64,000 nt of DNA from a bacterium M00.F.Ca.ET.205.01.1.1 (GCA_004791255.1 SRUQ01000001.1:372001-436000), one strand, 5' to 3'. Positions 14,606-25,034 are shown, counted from the stretch's first letter. The notes: generated by a model from the letters alone, not told the origin. Made by a program: numbers and translations.

Positions 14606-16683
14606 GCGGCGATCGCTGTTTGCCGCGCCCGCCAGCAATGCCAGCCGATCCAGGCAAGCGACAGCGCCCAGCCGGTCTCGTCGGTCAGCGGCACCGCCAT
14701 GACCAGCAGCACGCCGGCGGCGAAAGCGACAAGCCGTTCCCACCACGCCATGCGCCTGACAAGGAAGCCGACGGCCGCCGCACCCCACAGCACGATGCCC
14801 ATGCATGCCTTGGCTACGATATAGGCGACCTCTACGGGATAGCCGAACTGGGCGGCGATCGGCCCGGCATCCTGCAGCATCAGGGCCGGCGTGTAGACCG
14901 CCATGAACGGAACGACGAAGCCGGCGATGGCGAGCTTGGTCGCCTGGATGCCGATCTTGAGGCCGCTTTCCTTGGCCATCGGCGCGGCCGCGAAGGCGGC
15001 CAGCGCCACCGGTGGCGTCAGGTCGGCCATGATGCCGAAATAGAAGACGAACATATGGCTGACCAGCAGCGGTACGCCGAGCTCCAGCAGCGCCGGCCCG
15101 GCCAGCGACGAGGTGATGATGTAGTTGGGAATGGTCGGGATGCCCATGCCCAGCACCAGGCAGGTCAGCATGGTCAGCACCAGCGACAGGAACAGGTTGT
15201 TCTCGCCTATCGAGATGATCCAGCCGATGAAGGTCGAGGCGATGCCTGTCAGCGTCAGCGTGCCGATGACGATGCCTACAATGGCGCAGGCAATGCCGAC
15301 CGGCAGCGCGTTCTTGGCGCCTTCCGCAAGCGAGTCGACGCAGATTTGCAGTGTCTCGCGCCCGCCCTTGAAGGTGATGCAGGCAATGACAAGCGCCGCG
15401 ATGACCAGACCGAGTATGTTGACGCCGAACTTCATGAAGGAGGCTGCGGCAAGCCCGAGCGCGACCCAGAAGACGATGCGGAAGGCGAGCGGCCCGATCG
15501 CCGCCGCCAGCGGCGTGCCGAGGATGAGCACGATGGTCAGCGCCAGCCCCATCGTGCCGGCGAAGATCGGCGTGTAGCCGGCGAACAACAGATAGATGAG
15601 TGCGGCGAGCGGCAGCACCAGCGGCCAATGCTGCCGCACCGCGTCCCAGGGGTTGGGCAGGTCCGCCTTGGCCATGCCGTGCAGGCCGGCCTTGCCGGCT
15701 TCCAGATGCACCTGCAAGAAACAGGCGCCGAAATAGAGCAGCGCCGGGATGATCGCCGCCTTGACCACTTCGGCGTAGGGGATGTTCAGCGTCTCGGCCA
15801 TGATGAAGGCGACCGCCCCCATCACCGGCGGCATGATTTGGCCGCCCATCGAGGAGGTTGCCTCGACCGCGCCGGCGAAGGCCGAGCGGAAGCCGAAGCG
15901 CTTCATCAACGGGATGGTGAACTGGCCGCTTGCCACCACATTGGCGACGCCGGAACCCGAAATGGTCCCCATAAGCGCCGAGGACAGGACGCAGACCTGC
16001 GCCGGGCCGCCGCGCCAGGAGCCGACGAGGCCAAGGGCAAAATCGTTGAACAGCGCAATCATGCCGGCGCGTTCGAGAAAGGCGGCGAAGACCACGAAGA
16101 TGAAGATATACGCCGCCGAAACATAGATCGGCGTGCCGTATATGCCTTCAGTGCCGTAAGCGAAGGTGTCGACGAGCTGGGCGAAATCATAGCCGCGATG
16201 GATAAAAGGCGGCGGCAAATGGTTGCCGACGAAGCAGTAGGCAAGGAAGATGAAGGCGATGGTCGCGAGCGGCAGCCCCATCAGCCGGCGCGCCGCCTCG
16301 AAGACCAGCACCACCAGCACGGCGCCGACAATCAGGTCCGGCGTGGTAAGAAAGCCGGAGCGGCGGATGAGGTCGGTGTAAAACACCCAGTTGTAGAGGC
16401 CGGTGCCGAAGCCGAGCGCGCCCAGGGCCCAGAAGGCGGCTTTGGCCGGCGTGCTCCTGGCGCGCAGATTGCCGATCAGAGCAAAGCCGAGGAGCAGCAG
16501 GAAGCCGACATGCATGGCTCGCACCACCTGGCTCGGGATGCTGCCATAGGCGGCGACATAGATCTGGAACACCGAGAAGGCGACGGCAATGAGGAAGGCG
16601 GCCTTGCCGGCGGTGCCGTCGCCAAAGCCGGGCGGCAGGCCCTCCAGAGATTCGACTTCGGCAGGGCTTTCGGCGTGGGTCAT
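14602..16683 (-). CDS. TRAP transporter fused permease (4TM/12TM)
   Basis: This 693-residue integral membrane protein joins the small (DctQ-like) and large (DctM-like) TRAP permease subunits in one chain, as usual for TAXI-type systems. About 16-18 hydrophobic segments are visible. The DctM part has the motif region 'GTISGSGVANVVASGQFTIP' and 'EATSSMGGQIMPPVMGAVAF'. It uses an ion gradient to import a substrate delivered by the TAXI binding protein encoded just upstream (16752-17711). The order is binding protein, permease, DUF1850. Confidence 0.94.
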   Translation of the reverse strand: MTHAESPAEVESLEGLPPGFGDGTAGKAAFLIAVAFSVFQIYVAAYGSIPSQVVRAMHVGFLLLLGFALIGNLRARSTPAKAAFWALGALGFGTGLYNWVFYTDLIRRSGFLTTPDLIVGAVLVVLVFEAARRLMGLPLATIAFIFLAYCFVGNHLPPPFIHRGYDFAQLVDTFAYGTEGIYGTPIYVSAAYIFIFVVFAAFLERAGMIALFNDFALGLVGSWRGGPAQVCVLSSALMGTISGSGVANVVASGQFTIPLMKRFGFRSAFAGAVEATSSMGGQIMPPVMGAVAFIMAETLNIPYAEVVKAAIIPALLYFGACFLQVHLEAGKAGLHGMAKADLPNPWDAVRQHWPLVLPLAALIYLLFAGYTPIFAGTMGLALTIVLILGTPLAAAIGPLAFRIVFWVALGLAAASFMKFGVNILGLVIAALVIACITFKGGRETLQICVDSLAEGAKNALPVGIACAIVGIVIGTLTLTGIASTFIGWIISIGENNLFLSLVLTMLTCLVLGMGIPTIPNYIITSSLAGPALLELGVPLLVSHMFVFYFGIMADLTPPVALAAFAAAPMAKESGLKIGIQATKLAIAGFVVPFMAVYTPALMLQDAGPIAAQFGYPVEVAYIVAKACMGIVLWGAAAVGFLVRRMAWWERLVAFAAGVLLVMAVPLTDETGWALSLAWIGWHCWRARQTAIAA

Positions 16684-16751
16684 TGGCGGGTTCCTGTCGG
16701 GTCGAAGGTGCGGCAGTGCGCGGTCTTAACCGGCCCCACTCCTGGCTCGCC

Positions 16752-17711
16752 TTACTTGATGAGCCCTTTCTCCTTGTAGTAGCGCTCGGCGCCTGGATGC
16801 AGCGGTATCGGCATGCCGTCGAGCGCCTTTGCCTGATCGATCGCCTTGGCGGCGGCGTGCGCGGCGGCAAGCTGGTCGAGATGGTCGAACATCAGCTTGG
16901 TCATCTGATAGGCGGTCTCGTCGGAGACATCGGCACGGGTGACGAGGAAATTGCCGACGGCGGCCGTGGCGACATCCTCGGTCTGGCCTTCATAAGTGCC
17001 TTTGGGAATGACCACTGAGAGATAGGGCGAGCCGATCTTGGCGACGTCCTGCGCCGGCACGGCGACGACATTGATCGGCAGCGAGGTGGCAAGGTCGCGG
17101 ATCGAAGCGACGCCGAGGCCGGCGGACTGCAGCGTGGCATCGAGCTGGCGGTTCTTGATCAGTTCGACCGATTCGGCGAAGGGCAGGTACTCAACCCGGC
17201 CAAGATCCTCGTATTTCAAACCGGCGGCGGCAAAGATGGCGCGGGCGTTGAGCTCGGTGCCGGAGGCCGGGGCGCCGACCGACAGGCTCTTGCCCTTGAG
17301 GTCGGCCAACGTCTTGATGCCGGATTCCTGGCTGGCGACGATCTGGATGTAGTTGGGATAGATGGCGGCGATGCCGCGCAATTTGTCGAGCTTGCCGGGG
17401 TAGCCGGCCTCGGTGTTGCCCTCGGCGGCGAGCTTGACGGAATCACCGAGCGCGAAGGCGATCTCGCCCTTGCCTTGCTGCAACAGATTGAGATTCTCGA
17501 CCGAGGCCTTGGTCGCCTGCACCTGGGTGCGCGCGCCTTCAATGCCCTTGCCGTAGATTTCCGACAGCGCCACCCCAAGCGGGTAATAGACGCCCGACGT
17601 GCCGCCGGTCAGCACGTTGATGAATTCCTGCGCGCCCGCTGGAACAACGGCAAGGCCAATCGACAGCGCCACCGCGCCGGCAGCAACAAATTTCGTCCTG
17701 AAATTGTACAT
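16752..17711 (-). CDS. TAXI family TRAP transporter solute-binding protein
   Basis: The periplasmic binding protein has 319 residues with a signal peptide ending ...VVPAGAQEF (about residue 27). The mature start 'INVLTGGTSGVYYPLGVALS' is the TAXI family hallmark. GGGAGGAAAT fixes the ATG at 17711. TAXI proteins have been linked to glutamate/dicarboxylate-like ligands, but this ligand is not predictable from sequence. It is the first gene of the TRAP operon; its promoter should lie in 17712-17874. Confidence 0.93.
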   Translation of the reverse strand: MYNFRTKFVAAGAVALSIGLAVVPAGAQEFINVLTGGTSGVYYPLGVALSEIYGKGIEGARTQVQATKASVENLNLLQQGKGEIAFALGDSVKLAAEGNTEAGYPGKLDKLRGIAAIYPNYIQIVASQESGIKTLADLKGKSLSVGAPASGTELNARAIFAAAGLKYEDLGRVEYLPFAESVELIKNRQLDATLQSAGLGVASIRDLATSLPINVVAVPAQDVAKIGSPYLSVVIPKGTYEGQTEDVATAAVGNFLVTRADVSDETAYQMTKLMFDHLDQLAAAHAAAKAIDQAKALDGMPIPLHPGAERYYKEKGLIK

Positions 17712-17874
17712 GGTGATTTCCTCCCTGAAACATCCGCTCCACCGGCGCCCTCCTCGGCACGGCGGCGCGAGTGTAGACGGCAGGCGGCAAATGCCAACCC
17801 GCAATTGCAACCATTAGACGAACGGTTGAGAGGGCGCGAAACCGGAGCGCTGCCCCTTGCGGCCGCGATCCTCG

Positions 17875-18336
17875 TCAATCCGGCAGTGCCGCGACCGCAA
17901 CGATTTCAATGACGATGTCCGGCTGGGCAAGCGCTGCAACGCCGATCACCTCCGAGGGCGGCGGATTGTTGTAGCTGCAGTGCTTCGGGCAATGCTCGGC
18001 AAAGAACTCGTCCAGCACGTCGAGGCGAAAATTGGGAGAGCCGAGAACGCCGCCCTCGGGAAATGGCCCCCGGACGAAGAAGGTCAGCCTGATGAGGTTG
18101 TCGAGCCCGGTGCCGAGCTCCTCCAGGTCCGATTTGATGTTGCCGAGAACCGCGCGCCACTGGGCCGGCACATCGCCGGCAAAACCGCCGCCCTTCTTGC
18201 CTGATGGATCGTAGTCGTCCGATGTCGCGGTGTTTCCGCAGAGATAGACCGTTCCTTTCGCGCCGCTGACGACCGTGCCTTTGCCCCACGGCATCAACCG
18301 GCCGCTCTTGAATTTCTTGTGGGTCACGAGTTGCAT
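17875..18336 (-). CDS. RidA family protein (YjgF/YER057c/UK114)
   Basis: The protein has 153 residues, begins MQLVTHKKFKSGRLMPWGKG and is preceded by GGGAGAAG. The RidA barrel elements are VYLCGNTATSDDYDPSG, 'DVPAQWRAVLGNIKSDLEEL' and 'LIRLTFFVRG'. The arginine that in active RidA contacts the enamine carboxylate falls in a 'RGPFPEGG' segment and is not clearly aligned, so this is one of the divergent subgroups (Rid4-7-like). It lies divergently to the DGPF/sigma-factor pair. Confidence 0.82.
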   Translation of the reverse strand: MQLVTHKKFKSGRLMPWGKGTVVSGAKGTVYLCGNTATSDDYDPSGKKGGGFAGDVPAQWRAVLGNIKSDLEELGTGLDNLIRLTFFVRGPFPEGGVLGSPNFRLDVLDEFFAEHCPKHCSYNNPPPSEVIGVAALAQPDIVIEIVAVAALPD

Positions 18337-18494
18337 TCTCTTCTCCCATCTCTCGCGTGTCATGCCCTGGGCCACGACGAAGGATAGGGCCGTGCGCCAC
18401 CGCTGCCAGTCCGGCGCCGGCATCGTCCGCCAAACGAAAGAAGATCAAGTGCTTGCGAAACCACGCGGCCAAGGTGAAAGATTTTGGCGATGCC

Positions 18495-18520
18495 TGTCGA
18501 AATCGGCCGGGGCCGCGCGA
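18495..18520 (+). promoter_or_regulatory. Candidate ECF42-dependent promoter
   Basis: TGTCGA at 18495-18500 is followed after 17 bases by CGA at 18518-18520, about 50 bases upstream of the DGPF gene. As I recall, ECF42 target promoters carry TGTCGA at -35 and CGA at -10. The fit is suggestive, but the spacing should be checked. Confidence 0.35.
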
Positions 18521-18571
18521 CATACGTGTGGCCCGCGACGAAGCGGCCTTCGAAACAACGGGAGAAGACCC

Positions 18572-18940
18572 ATGCGCTACATGCTTATGATCTACGCCGA
18601 TGAAGCCGCGATGGCGACCGTGCCGACCGAGACGACCTACCAGATCAGCGCCGCCTATGGCGCCTACACGGAAGCGCTGAAGAAGTCCGGCGCGTGGCTG
18701 GCCGGCGACCGGCTGCGCCCCAGCCAGGCGACCACCTGCGTGCGGATGGCCGACGGCAAGACCAATGTGCTCGACGGCCCCTATGCCGACACCAAGGAGC
18801 AGCTTGCCGGCTTCTACATGATCGAGGCCGAGGACGCCGACGCCGCGATCGCCTGGGCGGCGCGCTGTCCGGCGGCCAGCACCGGCACGGTGGAGTTGCG
18901 GCCGATCTGGGAGATGGCCGAGTACATGGCCGGGAAGTGA
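18572..18940 (+). CDS. DGPF/YCII-related domain protein
   Basis: This 122-residue protein of the YCII superfamily (dimeric alpha-beta barrel) begins MRYMLMIYADEAAM and contains 'LDGPYADTKEQLAGFYMIEA', the DGPF signature region. It ends with the usual 'GTVELRPIWEM'. GGGAGAAG lies just upstream of the ATG. DGPF genes are the typical partners and targets of ECF42 sigma factors, and such a sigma factor follows seven bases later. The biochemical role is unknown. Confidence 0.9.
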   Translation: MRYMLMIYADEAAMATVPTETTYQISAAYGAYTEALKKSGAWLAGDRLRPSQATTCVRMADGKTNVLDGPYADTKEQLAGFYMIEAEDADAAIAWAARCPAASTGTVELRPIWEMAEYMAGK

Positions 18941-18947
18941 CCATGTG

Positions 18948-20192
18948 ATGGACATTAGCCCAGAGATCGCCCGGGCGGCGGCAGAAGCGGCCGCCCGGCA
19001 GAGCTACGGCAAGCTCGTCGCCTGGCTCGCGGCGCGTACGCGCGATGTCGCCGCCGCCGAAGACGCGTTGGCCGACGCATTCGCCGCCGCGCTCGAAAGA
19101 TGGCCGCACACCGGCGTTCCCGAGAAACCGGAAGCCTGGCTGCTGGCGGTGGCGCGGCGACGGCGTGTCGATGCGGTGCGGCGGCGGCTGACTGGCGAGG
19201 CCGGCCGCGATCATCTCAAGCTGATTGCCGAGGAGATGGAGGCACGCATGGTGGACGAAGACCTGCCCGACGAACGGCTGCGGCTGATGTTTGCCTGCGC
19301 GCATCCGGCGATCGATCCCGGCGTGCGGGCGCCGCTGATCCTGCAGACCGTGCTTGGCTTCGACGCGGCGACCATCGCCTCCGCCTTCCTGGTGTCGCCG
19401 GCGACGATGGGCCAGCGCCTGGTGCGGGCCAAGAGCCGCATCAGGGAGACCGGCATCCCGTTCCGCGTGCCGGAGCGAGACGAGCTCGGCGAGCGGCTGG
19501 CGGCGGTGCTGGAGGCGATCTACGCCGCCTTCGCCGAAGGCTGGTCTGATCCAACCGGCACCGAGACGCGGCGCCGCAACCTGGCGACCGAAGGCATCTG
19601 GCTTGGCCGGCTCGTGGCCTCGCTGCTGCCGCAGGAACCGGAAGCGCTCGGCCTCCTGTCGCTGATGCTGTTCGCCGAGGCGCGCCGCGCGGCCAGGCGC
19701 AGCCCGGCGGGCGACTTCGTGCCGCTCGCCGAACAGGACATCGGGCTGTGGGACGATCCGTTGATCGACGAGGCCGAGGCGCTGCTGGCGCATGCCGCGA
19801 CCAAGGGCGGCATCGGTCGCTACCAGCTGGAAGCCGCCGTGCAGTCCGCCCACACGGCGCGGCGGCGCAACGGTCGCACCGACTGGCCGGCGATCCGCCA
19901 GCTTTACGACGCGCTGATGGCTGTCGCCGGCTCGCCGGTGGTGGCGATCAACCGGGCGGTGGCGATCGCCGAGGTCGAGGGCGCGGCAGTCGGATTGGCG
20001 GCGCTTTACGTGCTGGGCGACGACAAGCGGCTTATGGACTATCAGCCCTACTGGGCCGCCCGCGCCGGGCTGCTGGCCCGGCTCGGAACGACCAAGGCGG
20101 CTGAAGAGGCCTATGACAGGGCGATCGGCCTCGAAAGCGACGCGGCGGTGCGGCGCTTCCTGCAGGGGAAACGCGCCGCGCTCAGAAATTAG
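18948..20192 (+). CDS. ECF42-type RNA polymerase sigma factor with C-terminal extension
   Basis: The protein has 414 residues. Region 2 is visible as AAAEDALADAFAAALERWP (about 35-55) with PEAWLLAVARRRRVDAVRRR; region 4 is around ASAFLVSPATMGQRLVRAKS (about 145-165). The remaining roughly 230 residues form the helical (TPR-like, DUF6596-containing) extension characteristic of group ECF42, which replaces a separate anti-sigma factor. The extension contains ETRRRNLATEGIWLGRLV and 'RYQLEAAVQSAHTARR'. A GTG at 18945 is an alternative start. It follows the DGPF gene by only a few bases. Confidence 0.92.
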   Translation: MDISPEIARAAAEAAARQSYGKLVAWLAARTRDVAAAEDALADAFAAALERWPHTGVPEKPEAWLLAVARRRRVDAVRRRLTGEAGRDHLKLIAEEMEARMVDEDLPDERLRLMFACAHPAIDPGVRAPLILQTVLGFDAATIASAFLVSPATMGQRLVRAKSRIRETGIPFRVPERDELGERLAAVLEAIYAAFAEGWSDPTGTETRRRNLATEGIWLGRLVASLLPQEPEALGLLSLMLFAEARRAARRSPAGDFVPLAEQDIGLWDDPLIDEAEALLAHAATKGGIGRYQLEAAVQSAHTARRRNGRTDWPAIRQLYDALMAVAGSPVVAINRAVAIAEVEGAAVGLAALYVLGDDKRLMDYQPYWAARAGLLARLGTTKAAEEAYDRAIGLESDAAVRRFLQGKRAALRN

Positions 20193-20213
20193 GCACGAGC
20201 CGCGTCGCCGGAT

Positions 20214-20840
20214 TCAGGCCGGCCACATTTCGTGCGATGCGTTGAGCTTCTTCATCAGAGGGTGCTGACGCAGGCCGGACCAGATGCGTTCGATGTTCGG
20301 CCACGCCGCGCGTGCCTGGGCCGGATCGGGATGCCAGGCGACCAGCATGACGAGATAGACATCGGCCAGCGACAGCCTGTCGCCGACCACCCAGTCGCGG
20401 CCCTCGAGAGCGGCGTCGACCACGGCAAAGCCGCGGTCCATCTCGGCGACCGCCGCCTGCTTGACCGCCTTTGTGCCGTCGGCATCGGCGGTATAGCGGT
20501 GCGCGTAGTAGAACCGCAGGATGGCGGGATAGAGCACCGAGGACATGAAGGCCAGCCAGCGCAGGAAATCGGCGCGGGCAGGGGCATCGGCCGCCGGCGC
20601 CAGCCCGGCATCCGGATGCCGCTCGGCAAGCAGGATGCAGATCGCCGCCGATTCGGTGATCGAGCTGCCATCCGGCAAGGTCAGCACCGGCACCTGGTTC
20701 AGCGGGCTGATGGCGAGGAAGGCCGGATCGGGCCGGTCGGTCTTCGGCACGTCGACCTGGTCGAATGGCGCGTTGGCCAGCGCCAGCGCCGCCTCGATGA
20801 CGAAGCCGCCGCTGCCTGGACGGGTATAGAGCTTGTACAT
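20214..20840 (-). CDS. Glutathione S-transferase family protein
   Basis: The protein has 208 residues. The N-terminal thioredoxin-like domain (1-80) begins MYKLYTRPGSGGFVIEAAL and contains the cis-proline/glutathione motif 'NQVPVLTLPDGSSITESAAI'. The all-helical C-terminal domain spans about 90-205 with 'GDRLSLADVYLVML'. The motif places it in a beta-like bacterial GST class; the substrate is unknown. It converges on the ECF42 sigma gene with 21 bases between stops. Confidence 0.9.
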   Translation of the reverse strand: MYKLYTRPGSGGFVIEAALALANAPFDQVDVPKTDRPDPAFLAISPLNQVPVLTLPDGSSITESAAICILLAERHPDAGLAPAADAPARADFLRWLAFMSSVLYPAILRFYYAHRYTADADGTKAVKQAAVAEMDRGFAVVDAALEGRDWVVGDRLSLADVYLVMLVAWHPDPAQARAAWPNIERIWSGLRQHPLMKKLNASHEMWPA

Positions 20841-20960
20841 GATTCCTCCCCGACCCTATTGATGGGCCGGGGCGATATGAACCGGAAGCAGGGTCCGGCT
20901 CAAGCCGGGCAGCGGTGGCCACGGGAGAATTTTTCAGCGGTCCAGCGAAGACGCTGCCGA

Positions 20961-21230
20961 CTTCGTCATCCCAAGGCGGAGCAAGGAGCGAGGCGACGCG
21001 CGCAGACCCCTGGAGCTGCTCCGCAGCCCAAGGAATCCATGCCGTGACGCCTCCGCGTCACAACGTTGCAGATATTGTCTCGAAGAACAGCAGCTCAGTT
21101 GATTTCGACAAGATGCAGCGACGGAAGACAAGCATTCTGGACCGTGGCATTCCTCGGCCACGGTCGCGGCATGAATCCCAGGGTCTACGCGACGGAGCTT
21201 CGCTCCTGCTTCGCCCTGGGATGACGACCG
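20961..21230. repeat. REP-like repeat, family A, inverted pair
   Basis: Two palindromic elements face each other: about 20961-21048 (cgtcatcccaaggcggagca ... aaggaatccatgccgtgac) and about 21166-21228 (its inverse, ending 'ccctgggatgacgac'). They fill the 428-base gap between the GST gene and cysK, where I see no ORF. Related pairs occur at 30511, 34780, 37728 and 62503. Confidence 0.85.
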
Positions 21231-21268
21231 TGAGGGGCCGCTGAGGCCAATCTTCGAGGGATGGACGA

Positions 21269-22249
<981 letters not shown>

Positions 22250-22447
22250 TGGTTTCGCTCCCAGGATTTCAGGCAAGTGGCGTATTTCAGGCAAGTGGCA
22301 TTGCAGCCGGCACGATAGGGCCTTCAGCCGTGCAAGATAAGCTGTCCGTCGAAAATATCCGAGTGGAGCTTGTGTCTAAAACACCCACGCCGCGGAAAAG
22401 CGTTTCCCGGCAAGGCCTGTTTGCGGAACGTGTTGGCCGAAAGCCCG

Positions 22448-23065
22448 CTATTGGCGAGCGGCGATCGCTGCGGCGGCACCGACCATGAAGCCGGCCGCGG
22501 TGCGGTTCAGCATTTTCAGCGCGCGCGGCGACTTCAGGAACCAGCGCGCCTTGGCCGCCAGCGCCAGATAAGGCACCAGCACGACGAACAGCACGACGAC
22601 CGTCAGCGCGGCGAGAATGCCGTAATCGGCGAGCGTGATGGTCTTCAAATCGACGATGGTCGGCGTGATGGCGAGGTAGAAGATCATGGTCTTCGGATTG
22701 CCGAGCGTGACGGTGAGGCCGGCGAGGAAGCTCGACACCAGCCCGCCCTTGCCCTTCTTCGCCTCGACCGTCTCGGGCGTGATGCCCGCCGTCCAGAAGC
22801 GCCAGCCGAGGAAAGCGAGATAGGCGACGCCAAGCCATTTGATGGCCAGGAAAACCATGCCGAAGGTCTGCGCGACGAAGGCGAGGCCGAGCACCACGGC
22901 TGTCAGATAGGTGAGGTCGCCGAGCATCAGGCCGAAGGACATGGCGAGCGACGAGCGGAAGCCGGAGCCGAGCGCCCGCGCGACAAGCGCGGTGACGCCA
23001 GGGCCGGGAATGGCGGCGGCAATGCCGAGAGCGGCGCTGTAGGCGAGGAATCCGGTGAGGGTCAT
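22448..23065 (-). CDS. LysE/RhtB family amino-acid exporter
   Basis: The 205-residue membrane protein has about six hydrophobic segments. The start MTLTGFLAYSAALGIAAAIPGPGV carries the family motif (A-I-P-G-P-G), and further family features are 'FGLMLGDLTYL', 'LGVAYLAFLGWRFW' and 'TLGNPKTMIFYLA'. It would export a small amino acid or related metabolite. It lies next to cysK, but on its own promoter as far as can be seen, so a link to cysteine export is only a possibility. Confidence 0.92.
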   Translation of the reverse strand: MTLTGFLAYSAALGIAAAIPGPGVTALVARALGSGFRSSLAMSFGLMLGDLTYLTAVVLGLAFVAQTFGMVFLAIKWLGVAYLAFLGWRFWTAGITPETVEAKKGKGGLVSSFLAGLTVTLGNPKTMIFYLAITPTIVDLKTITLADYGILAALTVVVLFVVLVPYLALAAKARWFLKSPRALKMLNRTAAGFMVGAAAAIAARQ

Positions 23066-23554
23066 GGATAGGGTCCCAGATCGGCGGGTCTTATCGCATG
23101 GAACGGGCGACGGTTGAATTCCCTGGCGGTCGGAATCCATTGCACCAGACCATCGTGGTCTTCGCCTTGCGAGGCCCCCTCATCCGGCCGCTTCGCGGCG
23201 AGACTGACCGGCCCGAGGCTTGATTGCCGCGTGGTTCCCCCAATCCGTCGCTGCTTCGCAGCGCCATCTTCCCTCCGGAGGGAAAGGAAGGGAGCGTTGC
23301 TGGACGCGCGTTGACGGCAAAAAGCTTGGAGCCTTTCCTCTACCCCGTCGATCGAGGGAGAGGTGGCTCGGCGAAGCCGAGACGGAGTGGGGGTCGACCA
23401 GCGCAGCATAAGGCAATGGATGCGCCAAGCTGCTTGGAAATGTGTGCATGCCGTAGTCTCCTCCCCAGGGATAGCTCGGACTGCCCCAAACTGCCCTGCA
23501 ATTCGGTTCTGGCAATCCGGGGTGAGGGGGTCCGCGCTACCCGCGTAAGGTTTC
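23066..23554. repeat. Intergenic mosaic repeat, family B, inverted copy
   Basis: The 489-base gap holds an inverted copy of the 210-base repeat at about 23205-23410 ('tgattgccgcgtggttcccc' ... 'gagtgggggtcgaccagcgc'). An adjoining piece near 23430-23460 (gcttggaaatgtgtgcatg) matches 5300-5330 in inverse orientation. No supported ORF is present. Confidence 0.8.
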
Positions 23555-24922
23555 TTAGGACCGCCCGCCGTCATAAGTCACGCGCCAGAGGGTGCCGTTG
23601 CCGTCCTCGGTGACGATCAGGGCGCCGTCCTTGGCCACCGCGACGCCGACCGGCCGGCCCCAGACCTCGCCGTTGGAGACGACGAACCCGGTCATGAAAT
23701 CCTCATACTCGCCGGTTGGCTTGCCGTCCTTGAACAGCAAACGGACGACCTTGTAGCCGGTCCGGTTGCCCCGGTTCCATGACCCGTGCAGCGCCACGAA
23801 AGCATCGCCCCGGTACTCGGCCGGGAAACCGGAACCGGCGGCAGCGTTCTGGCCCTCATAAAAGGCGATGTTGAGCGGCGCCGAATGCGCCTGCATCAGC
23901 ACGTCGGGGATATCGACCTTGCCGGCAAGGTCGGGGCGCTCGCCCTTGTGGCGCGGATCCTCGTGGTTGCCGATGTAGTACCAGGGCCAGCCGTAGAAGG
24001 CGCCCTGCTTTACGACAGTGGCGTATTCGGCGGGCACATTGTCGCCCAGCGAGTCGCGCTCGTTGACGGCGCACCACAGCGCGCCGGTCGCCGGCTGCAC
24101 GGTCATCCCCGAGCAATTGCGCAGGCCGGTGGCGACGACGCGCTGGTTCTGGCCGTCCGGGTCGAAGGCGTGCACATCGGCGCGGCCTTCCTCCGAGCCC
24201 CATGTTGCGCCGAGCGGCTGCGACTTCACCCAGGCCTCGAGGCCGCCCTCCGGCGCCTTGCCCATGGCTTCAGCGACGTTCGAACCCGAACCGACCGACA
24301 GATAGAGCGTCTTGCCATCAGGCGAAAAAGCGATGTCGCGGGTCCAGTGATGGCTGGACGGGATGCCGTCGACGATGGTCTGCGGCTCGCCCGATGCACT
24401 GAGGTCACCGCTCTTGTAGGGGAAGCGCACGACGCTGTCGCTGTTGGCGACATAGACCCATTGCGGGGCGTCTCCCGGCGGATAGAAGGCGATGCCATAG
24501 GGCTGATTGAGATTGCCGGCGAAGATGCCCGTCTCGACAGGTTTCGCACCACCCTGGCCAAGGCGATAGACGCGGATCTGGTTGGCTTCGCTGTCGGCGA
24601 CGAACAGGTCGCCATTGGGCGCCACGCGCACGACGCGCGGATTGTCGATGCCCGAGGCGATCAGTTCCGCCGAAAAGCCCGGCGGCAGCTGCGGCTTTGC
24701 ATCAGCCGGCATATCGGCAAGGCCGGCGCTGTTGGAGGTCGATTTGGTGACGTAAGGCCTGGGCAGGTCTTGCGGCTTGATCAGGCGACGCACCCCCGGC
24801 CGGTCGGCGCGCCAGTCGCCGAAGGCGGCAGCGCCTTTGAGCACCGGCTGATCGGCGGCGAACGCCGATGTCGCGAGCAGCAGGCTGACCGGAAAGACCG
24901 CCATCGAGGCAAATCGGATCAT
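23555..24922 (-). CDS. Sorbosone dehydrogenase family protein (PQQ-dependent beta-propeller)
   Basis: The secreted protein has 455 residues, with a signal peptide ending near ...LLATSAFAADQ (residue about 23). The six-bladed propeller typical of soluble sugar dehydrogenases runs from about residue 75: GFSAELIASGIDNPRVVRVA, 'GRPVGVAVAKDGALIVTEDG' near the end, and 'HGSWNRGNRTGYKVVR'. It would oxidise an aldose or sorbosone-like substrate in the periplasm with PQQ; the substrate is uncertain. GGAGGGCTCC lies just before the ATG. An EcfG-type promoter lies about 50 bases upstream. Confidence 0.9.
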   Translation of the reverse strand: MIRFASMAVFPVSLLLATSAFAADQPVLKGAAAFGDWRADRPGVRRLIKPQDLPRPYVTKSTSNSAGLADMPADAKPQLPPGFSAELIASGIDNPRVVRVAPNGDLFVADSEANQIRVYRLGQGGAKPVETGIFAGNLNQPYGIAFYPPGDAPQWVYVANSDSVVRFPYKSGDLSASGEPQTIVDGIPSSHHWTRDIAFSPDGKTLYLSVGSGSNVAEAMGKAPEGGLEAWVKSQPLGATWGSEEGRADVHAFDPDGQNQRVVATGLRNCSGMTVQPATGALWCAVNERDSLGDNVPAEYATVVKQGAFYGWPWYYIGNHEDPRHKGERPDLAGKVDIPDVLMQAHSAPLNIAFYEGQNAAAGSGFPAEYRGDAFVALHGSWNRGNRTGYKVVRLLFKDGKPTGEYEDFMTGFVVSNGEVWGRPVGVAVAKDGALIVTEDGNGTLWRVTYDGGRS

Positions 24923-24971
24923 GGAGCCCTCCGGATCGGGTGGCCAATCGCGTCTGGCCATCGGCCAGAGC

Positions 24972-24997
24972 AACGGCCGGCACCCCCGGATTGTTCC
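24972..24997 (-). promoter_or_regulatory. EcfG-type promoter of the sorbosone-dehydrogenase-like gene
   Basis: GGAAC (24997-24993) and CGTT (24975-24972) are 17 bases apart on the minus strand, 50 bases upstream of the ATG at 24922. Spacing of 16 or 17 is permitted in the consensus. Confidence 0.7.
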
Positions 24998-25034
24998 CCT
25001 CGGACGCCGAGTTGATGCGCCGGAGCGGCGCCTT

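Noticed and set aside
14620..16779. A 719-codon plus-strand frame opposite the TRAP permease
   Set aside because: It is a shadow frame of a membrane protein gene: highly charged with no domain, while the minus strand encodes a clear transporter.
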